The notes under the pieces are model-generated. The model had not been told where the DNA came from. It made no database searches and saw only the letters and a list, made by a program, of their open reading frames with translations. From NCBI RefSeq assembly GCF_000002425.4, contig NC_037273.1:3257526-3321525 (forward strand): a stretch of DNA of 64,000 nucleotides. Direction: 5' to 3'. The stretch is from Physcomitrium patens. Lineage: Eukaryota > Streptophyta > Bryopsida > Funariales > Funariaceae. The translations under genes and the position numbers were made by a program. Of the stretch, positions 25,307 through 34,341 are shown piece after piece (the first letter of the stretch is position 1; every line of letters starts with the position of its first letter).

Positions 25307-26040
25307 ATGGAATTTTTGGGATTTATTGCGACTACAGAAGGCTTGAAGATGGAGCCCAAGAAGGTAGAAGCAATCGTATCCTGGGAGGTTACGAAGACGG
25401 TTAGAGATGTACAATGCTTTCTTAGTTTTACTAACTTCTATCGGATCTTTATCAAAAATTACTCTCAAGTTGTTGCTCCCCTCACTCGGTTGACATGCAA
25501 GGATAAGCTGGAATGGGGACCTCTAGTGAAGAAGGCGTTTCAAGACCTGGAGACCGCATTTACTACGGCTCCAATCTTGGTACATCTAGACTTTACAAAG
25601 GCTTTTTATTTACAAACTGATGCTTTGGATTTTGCTTTAGGAGCTGTACTTTCACAAATGGGAGAAGACAAAAAGCTCCATCTGGTTGTATTCTATTCTC
25701 GAAAGTTCTCTGGTGCTGAAATCAATTATGAGATCCACGATAAGGAACTTTTTGCTATAGTGGATTCTTTCCAAGAATGGTGTCACTTTCTTGAAGGAGC
25801 TGCACATCTAATGATCGTATACACAGATCACAAGAATTTGGAGTATTTCATGTCAGCTTGAGTTCTAAATCGACATCAAGCTCGGTGGAGTATGTTGCTA
25901 TCTAGATTCGATTTTGTTATCACTTATCGACTTGGAAAGCAGCAAAGACTATTTGATGCCTTATTGAGGAGATCCTATCTTGTACCAAAGGCTGGAGAAG
26001 CAGCGTTTGATCAACAATGTACGATATTCTTGAAGCTACA
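25307..26040 (+). pseudogene. Chromovirus RNase H, broken
   Basis: It begins with the RT thumb EFLGF and continues through LTCKDKLEWGP, the RNase H TDALDFALGAVLSQM, VFYSRKFSGAEINYEIHDKE and TDHKNLEYF. A TGA at 25859-25861 (CGA in family logic) breaks it, and further decayed frame reaches about 26040. Confidence 0.9.
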
Positions 26041-26065
26041 GTAATTTTAGCTTTGCGCTACTATT

Positions 26066-27090
26066 GTGCTAATTGATGATGACTTCCTGAATCAGGTAAG
26101 TGCCGTGACCATTGAAGATTCAGTACCCATTGATATTAAGCAATATACCAATGACGACAAGTTCAAGGTGGAGGGAGATCTTTTATACTTTGACGAGCGG
26201 TTATATATCCCAAAAGGACCAACACTACTCCGAGTTCTTCAATCTCGCCACGATTTTCCAACTGCGGGACATTTTGGATTCAACAAGACCTTGGAGCTTA
26301 TTTCTCGAGATTTTTGGTGGCTCCAAATATGGAAGGATGTGAAAGATTTTGTCCTCTCCTGCGATATCTGTTCAAGATCCAAGAATCCTCGACATCGCCC
26401 TTATGGACTCCTACAGCCATTGCCGATTCCACGTCAACCATGATCTTCAATTTCCATGGACTTCATCACGGACCTGCTATCATTGAACTCATTTGACAGC
26501 ATCTTTGTCATGGTAGATCGGCTCACAAAAATGGCACACTTTGTCCCTTGCAAGAAGACATCATCTAGTGAAGTCACAATAAGGCTCTTTCTCGATAATA
26601 TGTATCGTTATCATGGACTACCAGATGATATCATATCAGATCGAGGAACCTAGTTTGTATAAAAGTTTTGGAGATCTCTCTTTGAGATACTGAAGGTGAA
26701 TATCAAACTTTCTTCAGCTTTTCATCCTCAAACTGACGGCCAAACGGAACGGGTGAACCAAGTCTTGGAACAATACTTACGATGCAATATCAACTATCAA
26801 CAAGACGATTGGACCACATATCTACCGCTAGCCGAGTTTGCATATAACAACACCTTCCATTCGTCGACTCAATACACACCATTCTTTTCCAACTATGGAT
26901 ATCATCCGAAGCTTGATTTATTGAGTCCATCAACAAATGACAATCGAGCAGCTGAAGGATTTACGAAACAACTATCAGAGCTTCAAAATATGTTGAAGCT
27001 TCAATTACAATCCGCTCAAGAATCCTACAAGGCATCTATAGATAGATTTCGGAATCAAGCACCTACTTTCAAAATTGGAGATAAAGCATG
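26066..27090 (+). pseudogene. Chromovirus integrase, broken
   Basis: The zinc-binding H-H-C-C part lies at about 26240-26380 (SRHDFPTAGHFGFNKT, then CDICSRSK). The catalytic core follows: MDFITDLL, FVMVDRLTKMAHFVPC, YRYHGLPDDIISDRGT and HPQTDGQTERVNQVLEQYL. In-frame stops occur near 26442, 26652, 26661 and 27090. The D, D and E catalytic positions are recognisable. Confidence 0.92.
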
Positions 27091-27133
27091 ACTTCTTTGA
27101 CGGAATATCAAGACCAAGCGACCATGTGATAAG

Positions 27134-27508
27134 TTGGACTATCGAAGATTAGGACCATTTATCATCCAGAAGCAAATCAATCCAGTGGCGTACCATCTGG
27201 AATTACCGGCTTCTATGAAGGTACATCCAGTCTTTCATGTTTTTCTGTTGGAGCCTTATCGAGAGTTATATTTTCTTGGAAGAGTGCAATGTCCGCCACC
27301 TAGTATTGAGATCGAGAACCATGAGGAATACGAGGTTGAAAAGGTGTTGGATTCACGGCAAAGGTGGAGCAAGTTGGAGTATCTTGTTCATTGGTACGGC
27401 TACGATATTAATGAGCGAACGTGGGAGCTAGTTGAAAATCTTGCCAATGCGCCACAAAAGGTAACGGAGTTTCATCAACAACATCATCATAAACTAAAGC
27501 CGGTTTGA
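27134..27508 (+). pseudogene. Integrase C-terminus with chromodomain
   Basis: The segment MKVHPVFHVFLLEPYRE is the usual chromovirus GPF/GPY-to-chromodomain linker. The chromodomain reads EEYEVEKVLDSRQR, LEYLVHWYGYDINERTWELV, with the aromatic cage positions Y, W and W plausible. In chromoviruses this domain is thought to steer integration toward particular chromatin. The ORF ends at a TGA at 27506-27508, which may be the natural end. Confidence 0.9.
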
Positions 27509-27617
27509 CGATAGCTTCGTTCTGAATTTTACTCACCCAAGAATATAAGAAAGGGAGAGAACACCAACAAAATTCGTAGTTGATGTAGTTATTTTCTCCA
27601 AGATAAAATAGATTTTT

Positions 27618-29312
27618 TTGGTAGCCATAGTTTGGTATTTTGATATGGATAGCCAAGAGATAGATACTATGCCAGTCAAATTATCTCAACCGACTAGCTC
27701 ACGAAGGCGACCCCGAGATGAAGAACCACCTGCACCACGACGACGACGGAGGATACCAAGTAACCGATCACTGGTGATTGTATTTGAGTCCGAGCCTGCT
27801 TACGATTGTCAATCAGAAGGCATATTTGCAAGACAATTTCACAATGAAGACACGAAAGTTCATGCTTGGTCAGAAGTTGAAGGAGTGGGCCAATATCGTT
27901 GTCGTATTGTAACACGAGTATACCGTGAAAATATAAAGAAAGGGGACTTTTATTAATGTTCAGTTACCTCGAATATTGGGAGCAACGACCGACTCCAGTG
28001 CAAATACTGAGTGGCCAGGTTCAGTCACCCCGTTACAGTCAACCGAGGCATACTGAAATGCTCCATTTGATTCCAATAACGGGAGTCAACAAGAAGAGAA
28101 ATGACCAATTCACACGACGGGTGAGCCTGGTTCGAAGAGCCAATTGGATCCAATTTCAAGAATCCAATCCGGATCTTCTTACCCAATATGAGACCTGAAT
28201 TGGCCCGGCAACCCAATGCAGTCTAATTATGGGAAAATCCAGGTCTTACTACGGGCCTCTTAGCCAATCTGACGCGAGCATCCAGGTTACTACGGGCATC
28301 TTACCCAATATGAGACCTGAATTGGTCGGGCGACTCAATGTGGACCCGAGTATGGGGTTTCAATTCTGTTTCAGGTTGTCCTATTCTCTGTGCCATTTCA
28401 GGGAACGTTGTTTTCGGTTAATGGATCTCTTAAAGGTAAAAACAGAGGAGAAAGCTCTGACGACGAGAGCCAATTTCGGATCTAAGCCTTGATGGCGAGA
28501 GCCAATTTTGGATCTAAGCTCTTACGGTTGGAGCCAATTTCGGGTCCAAGACGGAAGATTGAAGAAATTCAGAGGATAAGGTTAGGGGAGAGAATAGATT
28601 GGGGGGGTTTTTTGGATCGAAGAGCGAGCTTCAAGCTTTTTTTTTCAGGGTTACTAGTTCGGTTTCATTAGAGGTTTTTTTTTTGAAGATAGGAGAGAGC
28701 TAGCTTCATGCTTCGGGGTCGGGGAAGAAAAGACAGAGAATTGGGTTTTTCTTCTTCATAGGGTTTTGGGAAGACTGAGGCAATCGTTGCTGAAGTCAGT
28801 GTTGTAATGGTGAATCGGGATTTTTAATGAAGTGGATGTGATCACTCTTGACTGTTTTGTGAAATTGGAGTTACGTCTGTGATTGGAGAATTAAAAGGAT
28901 GTCTATAGGATTGAGTATGCGGAGTGAATGAAATTTATTGGGTTAATCTAACAAAACAGTCAGTGGATACAAGATCCTAAGTACAAAGCGGTATCGAAGA
29001 TTAACAGTTTGGGTTGTTCGGGGTTCTCTGTAACGTTTAGAGACCTACCCACCGGGACAAAAAGGACTTCGGCGAGCAGTCGAAGGGGCATCCATATAGA
29101 TTTACGGTGTATTCTTGTAGTCATTTATATTCTAACAGTCAAAAACTGATAGACTGCTTGACTATTGGCGAATCTCCATACTACCTTCTACAGCTAGACG
29201 CCCGACGCGTTCTCGAGCAGGAAAGCACATAATACGACATCGTTGGCTTCAAGGATCGATGAACCACTTACCTCATGAACATCAATTGGAGTTCATAGCA
29301 GACGTTATGTGA
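27618..29312 (+). pseudogene. Extra ORF downstream of chromovirus pol, split by a solo LTR
   Basis: From ATG at 27618 the frame runs to 27899, where a solo LTR begins. It resumes at 29244, after one copy of the target duplication, and closes with TGA at 29310-29312. Ignoring the insertion it spans 116 codons. It holds a strongly basic stretch, RRRPRDEEPPAPRRRRR, and an acidic second half. I do not recognise a family. Translation start is uncertain: a second Met lies ten codons on. Extra ORFs in this position occur in some plant LTR elements, but their roles are mostly unknown. Confidence 0.55.
27900..29239 (+). mobile_element. Solo LTR (1340 bp) of the fungal-type gypsy family
   Basis: It begins TGTCGTATTG and ends AATACGACA, giving a perfect 9-bp terminal inverted repeat of the TG...CA type. 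The 4-bp sequence TCGT flanks it on both sides (27896-27899 and 29240-29243). The interior matches, in reverse complement, the LTR at 60406-61797 over essentially its full length. No internal region is present, so it is a solo LTR left by recombination. It is the latest insertion readable in the nest. Confidence 0.92.
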
Positions 29313-29377
29313 CAGATCTTCATTTTCTTGCGTTGGTACTGATTGACAACAACATTGCTTCTCAGAGACCTCGAAGC

Positions 29378-29392
29378 TAAAGGAGGGGGTGA
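29378..29392 (+). promoter_or_regulatory. Polypurine tract of the chromovirus
   Basis: The purine run AAAGGAGGGGGTGA lies immediately before the 3' LTR start TGTTAGGG. Such tracts prime plus-strand DNA synthesis. Confidence 0.8.
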
Positions 29393-29814
29393 TGTTAGGG
29401 ACATAGTCCTTAGAACCTTCTAGAGACAAGTTTCTTGAACCTTCTAGAGACAAGCTTCTAGAACCTTTTAGAAGCAAGTCTCTGGAACCTTCTAAAAGCT
29501 TCTTAGTTGGTAGAAGATGTTAGGGACATAGTCCTTAGAACCTTCTAGAGATAAGTTTCTAGAATCTTTTAGAAGCAAGTCTCTGGAACCTTCTAGAAGC
29601 TTCCTAATTGGTAGAAGTTGCTTGAGAAGCTTCTTAAATAGGAGTATATATTGAAATCGAGGCTGAAGAGTTCTTCAGTCTCGACAACACATCTCTTGAA
29701 GCTCTAACTCACCTCTCTGGTGTTGTTTTTATATTCATTTGATTAATCTAGTTCTTGCCAGTTCTTCTTGAACTTCTTATTAGATCTCAAGTCTGTATTT
29801 TGGTATCCATGACA
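29393..29814 (+). repeat. Chromovirus 3' LTR with an internal duplication of its start
   Basis: TGTTAGGG at 29393 and ATGACA at 29814 give TG...CA ends after a polypurine tract. The first ~125 bp are repeated from 29518 (second TGTTAGGGACATAGTCC). A TATA-like TATATATTG lies near 29646. The last ~40 bp match 22691-22731. Confidence 0.85.
29405..29635 (+). promoter_or_regulatory. Array of heat-shock-element-like GAA/TTC units in the LTR
   Basis: The best site, 29586-29603, is GAA-nn-TTC-nn-GAA-nn-TTC with all four units perfect. Others include GAACCTTCTAGAG near 29411 and 29534, GAACCTTTTAGAAG near 29461, and GAGAAGCTTCTT near 29624. HSF trimers bind alternating nGAAn units. The array lies upstream of a TATA-like box near 29646. 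Binding itself is inference. Confidence 0.6.
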
Positions 29815-30522
29815 GGGTGTTGTTGATTACTTGAGGCTTATGTATTTGATGTAATTGCTCCAAAAAAGAAATTTTATATATAAACTTAGGGCTTCCCTTA
29901 TTTTGAAGCTTGATAGAGTAATTAGTGATAGCCAGGAGCCTAGTGCTTTCTTAAGGCAAACTTTCTCTATCTCGACACCGATTTAATACCATCATGGTAA
30001 TTGAGATTGTATTGGTGTGAAACATAGTGCTTAGTACATTTCAAGTTTCTTTTAGATTGGTTATGTCTATGATATTGTGATATACATCTAGAGAAATTGA
30101 CAATTAGAGTATGGCTATAGCTCATCTTTTCTATCTTTGATCTAAGTTTGTAATATCCAAAGGCTCCATATTTTGCCTTGGGTTGTTGGTTTCTTACTTC
30201 TTTAGATCTATAAACATTGGTATTCTAAAAGATAATGATTCTAAAAAATCCCATAGATCATTTTTTTTTTTTAAATGCTTTGTAATGTGATCACTCAATG
30301 CTTGTAATTCTTTAATCCAGTTAACGTCATTTCTTTGGAGCATATATGTTGTAATATATTCATTGTGCAAATTTGTAAAAGAGATGAAGATATGATATAT
30401 TTAGATGGTTAGCTTTGTAAGAGGCAATAAACAACCACAATAATAAAAAAAAGATTGGTTACAAAATAAATAAAGTGAAAGACTTGCAAATCAATAATTG
30501 AAATCAACATAGAAAATTTTTT
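29815..30522 (-). other. 5' internal part of the copia element
   Basis: It lies between the copia PBS and the chromovirus insertion, where the leader and gag start are expected. The frames are broken and I read no firm gag motif. Confidence 0.5.
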
Positions 30523-30534
30523 GCTTTGATACCA
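30523..30534 (-). promoter_or_regulatory. Copia primer-binding site
   Basis: On the minus strand TGGTATCAAAGC follows the LTR end directly. It matches the usual initiator tRNA-Met type primer site of plant copia elements, apart from A for G at one position. Confidence 0.8.
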
Positions 30535-30786
30535 TGAAAGAACAAACCATATCAAAATAATGCTTTACTAAAATGCCAACAACATAATCCAAGTATTGAT
30601 TTGTATTAGTATAAGTACAGAAAGGACATAGGGGGTGGACTACTTGTGTCCGTAATAAGTGAATCTTTACCCTAATATCTAAACTTCATATATCTATATA
30701 TTAATGATATATCTATATATTAATGATATATCTATATATTAATGATATTTGTTAGGAGACGATGAGCAAGGATGAATGTCCCAACA
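30535..30786 (-). repeat. 5' LTR of the copia element
   Basis: Read on the minus strand it starts TGTTGGGACATT and ends TTCTTTCA, followed at once by the PBS. It matches 8803-9017. At 30689-30745 three perfect copies of a 19-bp unit (TATATCTATATATTAATGA) explain most of the length difference. The flanking CTGGT on the plus strand pairs with CAGGT at the other end. Confidence 0.85.
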
Positions 30787-32141
30787 CTGGTCTCATTCTT
30801 GTCTCTATCATTGGTCCTTGCAATTCATGACCTATGAGCAAGAAGGGCGGAAATTCCTTGATTTTGCACCATATTAAGAGAGCACCAGGGCAGCCTTTCG
30901 AAATTTCCACTAAAGAACAGCCTGTGACTTTGCATGATTTTACGATTTTGAGAGGGTCATTGAAGCTTTTTTGCAGTGATGGCGACTTTCCCCATCCAAG
31001 TAGTGCGTTAGCGACTTCAGCAACGGCCAAGTAAAGATGGGATGTCCAGATATGTACATTCAAGACCATAATGTGATATGAGGGCTTCTGAGGTCTGTGT
31101 GAAGAAATTGTTCCACACTTATTACAGGTTGTGCCCTCCTCATCACTTCAACTTCTTGTCTACAAGTTAGTATTGAAATTCCTTAATTGAAAATCAAGAA
31201 ATTGACGAGCGTGGATCGATTCAAGACAAGCAGCATGAATGCATTGCTTCATATTTGATCCTTCATGAATTTTGTCCGAAGTGTACCTATGTGGCGAGAA
31301 ACATCGATTCCATTGTCTGGCAATCGTTACTTCTCTTTCAACTAGATTATCATGTCGCACATTAACCCCAGTTTTAGCATAGAAAATGCATAAGCAAAGA
31401 AATAATCGTCAGGAGACGTGTAATAGGACGTATTAGGAGATTTTTGTATTTGATGAGGTTTCGAACGTTGTATATCCGGCACTGCGTCACAAAATCTTGT
31501 GATTTTAATTGAGCTCCATTAGGATATCGTCAGTTGACGGAGGAAAATAGCTTTGTAGCCACGGAAGAAGTCTGAAATTGCAGTTTTAGTGAGACGCTTC
31601 GTCGTCTTCGTAATTGTACATTCGAGAAGAGTTTCAGGTGTTCATTAAAGGTGAGAACAAGCACAATGACGACAGCTTTGCTAAAATAATTTGGAAGACG
31701 CAGAGGAAGGAACAGAATGGAAAAGAATGATAGAACGAAAGCAGGTAATATTTTCCTGCGAACAATTACAAAATTGTATGTTTAATATGAGGAGGGGTAT
31801 ATCAGAGCATATCAGCAACATTCTTAAAGTGATATAAACTGGTCTCTGATATTAGCAGGGGCTTATATTTATTAAATGTGGACCACTACTGATCCTCTCT
31901 ATAGTTTGGTTTTCCAACGTTCTTTTGATGTATTTGTAGTTATATTTCAGGGCTGACTCTTAAGGAAAAGCTTTGTACAGTAGCACGCAATGGAGATGCA
32001 ACTTCTCTACTATAAACAAACTCTTTTCAGCGGAAACAAAGACGTGTACAGAAGACCTAGTTTCTTTTTCTTTGATTTCCTTGTCTTTCCTTACTTTCGT
32101 TTTTTCTCTCCTTTTCTTTCCCCACTGCTCTCCACACACAC
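30787..32141. other. Host intergenic DNA upstream of the RPA34-like gene
   Basis: Short ORFs lie on both strands at 30752-31069, but none has a recognisable domain. The right-hand part probably contains the promoter and leader of the gene that starts at 32361. No clear TATA box was fixed. Confidence 0.4.
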
Positions 32142-32170
32142 ACTCTCTCTCTCTCTCTCTCTCTCTCTCT
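32142..32170 (+). repeat. (CT)n microsatellite in the RPA34-like leader or promoter
   Basis: About fourteen CT units lie ~190 bp before the start codon. CT-rich tracts near the transcription start are common in plant genes. Confidence 0.9.
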
Positions 32171-32225
32171 GCTTCTTCGTCATCTTCTTTTACTTTATCA
32201 GAAACCCGAAGAGGCTGAAAAAGTA

Positions 32226-32291
32226 ATGGAGGCGTCTGAAAGTTTCAGGCAGAACCCTAAAACCCTAACCTTTGCCTACGTCGGGCTCTGA
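32226..32291 (+). CDS. Upstream ORF 1 (21 codons)
   Basis: ATG at 32226 opens a short frame beginning MEASESFRQN and closing at TGA 32289-32291, 70 bp before the main start. Whether it lies in the mature leader depends on the transcription start, which I cannot see. Confidence 0.4.
   Translation: MEASESFRQNPKTLTFAYVGL
32253..32270 (+). promoter_or_regulatory. Telobox motifs in the leader
   Basis: AACCCTAAAACCCTAACC contains two telobox-like AACCCTA units. Teloboxes are enriched in plant genes for ribosome production and translation, which fits the proposed RNA polymerase I role of the gene. Here they lie inside the first upstream ORF. Confidence 0.6.
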
Positions 32292-32307
32292 CTCGCCTCA
32301 CCTTGCG

Positions 32308-32364
32308 ATGTTCAATCGTCGCGCCTTGTTCTGCGAGAAGCGCACACAACCAGCTGCGCCATGA
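32308..32364 (+). CDS. Upstream ORF 2, overlapping the main start as ATGA
   Basis: ATG at 32308 opens an 18-codon frame (MFNRRALFCEK...) whose TGA at 32362-32364 overlaps the main ATG at 32361-32363. Such ATGA overlaps can couple termination and restart. No intron signal separates them. Confidence 0.45.
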   Translation: MFNRRALFCEKRTQPAAP

Positions 32365-34341
32365 AGGAAGCCAAAATGCTCGATGGGTACTCTGGGTACT
32401 CGCCTGGCGATGGGTTTCGACAAGTGGAGCTTCTGGCGCCTCTCGTGGAAGAAGCGGCATCGTCCAACACCGAGCTATGGCTCGTGCAACTCCCTGTGAA
32501 CGAAGTGAGCCCCACTGTTTCCGTCTCACTGTTGGCATTCGTTTCATGGACTTGTGGCTTTTTCTCACTGTGGGAGGGGTATAGAGTAACAGATTATGGG
32601 CTTTTTGTTTATGCAAGAGCGGTTATCTTATCAATGTGTAAGTGATTGCCGGAGATTCTGTTGCATCTTGAGAACAAGGAGGTGTCGTGGTGTGGGCTGC
32701 ATGTATTTGGTTTTGGTCTTGAAGGCGTTGGAATGACGCTCGTGCTGCAATCTGACCTTATACGCTGGCTTTACAGTTAGGTCCCAAGGACTTGATGGAC
32801 AAACAATGGGTCATACAACCTCCTGATTCGGATGGCAAAATTGGGCACTTCTACAGCATTCGAGGTAGGTTATGAATCCACTACCTTGCGATTGTTTGTC
32901 CTAGGAATTCTACATTGGGGCAGAGAACCGTTGGTTTAGGAGGGGCGTGCAACGTCAGGCGTGTAATTCTTGCAGCGGTTTTAATTATTTTTTCTAGCCA
33001 TTCGTAGGAAAGAACAGGTGTAATATTTCTGTCCCTAGCGTTCCAGATGATTGCGTGGGTTGCTTAAAGTTGTGGCATCAGCCTAGGAAGTTCATAGGAT
33101 TTTGTTTTCTAAAAATCCTAGTAGAAAATTCTACCAAACAGTGATGACTACAAGTAGTCCATAGGTTCCGATTTTGTGTATTTCAATTTGCCAATCGAGA
33201 TTTCATATAGTACTAGAGGATTTTTCAACAATCAATGACTCGAGATTTTGATGTTTTTAGGAGATATATGTAACGTGGTGACGGAGAATGTGGATAGGAA
33301 GAAGTTATATGCAATAATGCCAGGCTCTTCTCAGCATTCTGGTAAGAGATCCCTAGTCCACGACCTGCATTGTGACCATAGTATTATTTTGTCGACTCAG
33401 TTCTTTGAATTTAGGAGTCAAGTCACTGGTAACGTCCTCCTTAGATTTTTTACCACTTTTTCTTAATATTGTAAGTTTGTAGAGATCTTAAACTGCTATT
33501 TCGGTGCACATTCTTTTGTCCTTATAACTAAATGGCTTGTTCAACCAAGCAGGTGTGCTTTTTGAATTTCAGTGTACAATCTCTTTTTTGGTACTCACTT
33601 ATGAAGTTGTCGTGGTATCTTAGCTTTTAAGTGATTTTTCGATGCCAACTAAGCATGCGTATTCGTTAAAGATAATTTCTGTCTTTTCGACCTTGAACGT
33701 ATCCACGATTTTAACGATAGTCGCTGTGGCATCTTTCTTTTCCAGTGCGTAGAATTACATCTAAAGTATGTTTTAGACGACAGCTTGAGATACAGAAAGA
33801 GACTTCACTTGGTGGCCGTAGCATAAGATCTGGCATAACATCAGGGGAAAAATCTAGAGGAGGTATGTACAGCTTCCAAGCAGGAACGCCGTCTGTGATT
33901 GACTAAATGTTGTTGGAGATAAGAGAGAGTTATCTGACCTTACTGTTAAGGACCCAATTGTGTTCATGTATTGACATCAAATTCCGTATGCAACCTTCGG
34001 CATATTTGCATAGCCCATTCCACTATAGTTTTTCACTGGTGATTTTTATGGGAAGACTTATGCCCTGTTATGTATTGAGAGGTGATCCTCATCTGGTTTT
34101 AAGAGTGGTCAGTTTTAATGCAGATTCAACGAGATCGGTTCAGAAACGGGCTCTTACAGACGAGAAGCAAACAAGTGGTGTGACGGAGGGATCCGTTGGA
34201 AACTCTGAGGTCAAGAAGGAGAGCAAGAAGAAAAAGAAAAAAACCGACCTTTCTGCGACAGAAGGATCTATAGGGAATTCCGAGATTGAGAAAGATAGCA
34301 AGAAGAAAAAGAAAAAAGAGAAGAGATCGAAATCTAGCTGA
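32361..34341 (+). CDS. RPA34.5/CD3EAP-like protein (plant mediator-associated protein 2 type), RNA polymerase I
   Basis: Five exons, 32361-32504, 32777-32864, 33261-33341, 33746-33862 and 34124-34341, join in frame to a 215-residue protein with canonical GT-AG borders. Residues ~8-50 (YSPGDGF... then NTELWLVQLP) fit the start of the RPA34.5 family, whose members share a TELWLIQ-P motif. A second beta-rich segment has DGKIGHFYS, then VRRITSKVCFRRQ. The C-terminus carries two lysine clusters (KKESKKKKKK and KDSKKKKKKEKRSK), as in CD3EAP. The family partners RPA49 in RNA polymerase I and acts in the nucleolus. Identification is by motif and layout only. The Lys-rich minus-strand shadow ORF is ignored. 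The leader holds a telobox and two upstream ORFs. Confidence 0.65.

Larger units (their letters stand above)
22691..29814 (+). mobile_element. Ty3/gypsy chromovirus, younger, disabled; 5' LTR mostly missing
   Basis: Order on the plus strand: LTR remnant, PBS-like site, gag, protease, RT, RNase H, integrase, chromodomain, an extra ORF, polypurine tract, 3' LTR. This is the Ty3/gypsy order and the C-terminal chromodomain makes it a chromovirus. Frames are open over long stretches, so it is much younger than the copy at 11-18 kb, but at least ten stops break pol and gag. A solo LTR of another family is inserted at 27900-29239. Its right end abuts copia DNA. Confidence 0.9.
8803..30786 (-). mobile_element. 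Old Ty1/copia LTR retrotransposon carrying nested insertions
   Basis: Related LTRs bound the interval (8803-9017 and 30535-30786). The outer flanking pentamers are CAGGT and CTGGT on the plus strand, a 4/5 match to a target duplication. On the minus strand the order is LTR, PBS, presumed gag, integrase (19.77-20.42 kb), N-terminal RT (18.70-19.0 kb), C-terminal RT and RNase H (10.5-11.4 kb), LTR, which is the Ty1/copia order. The two large gaps are gypsy insertions. All reading frames are broken many times. The interval is about 22 kb, of which roughly half or less is original copia DNA. Confidence 0.8.
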
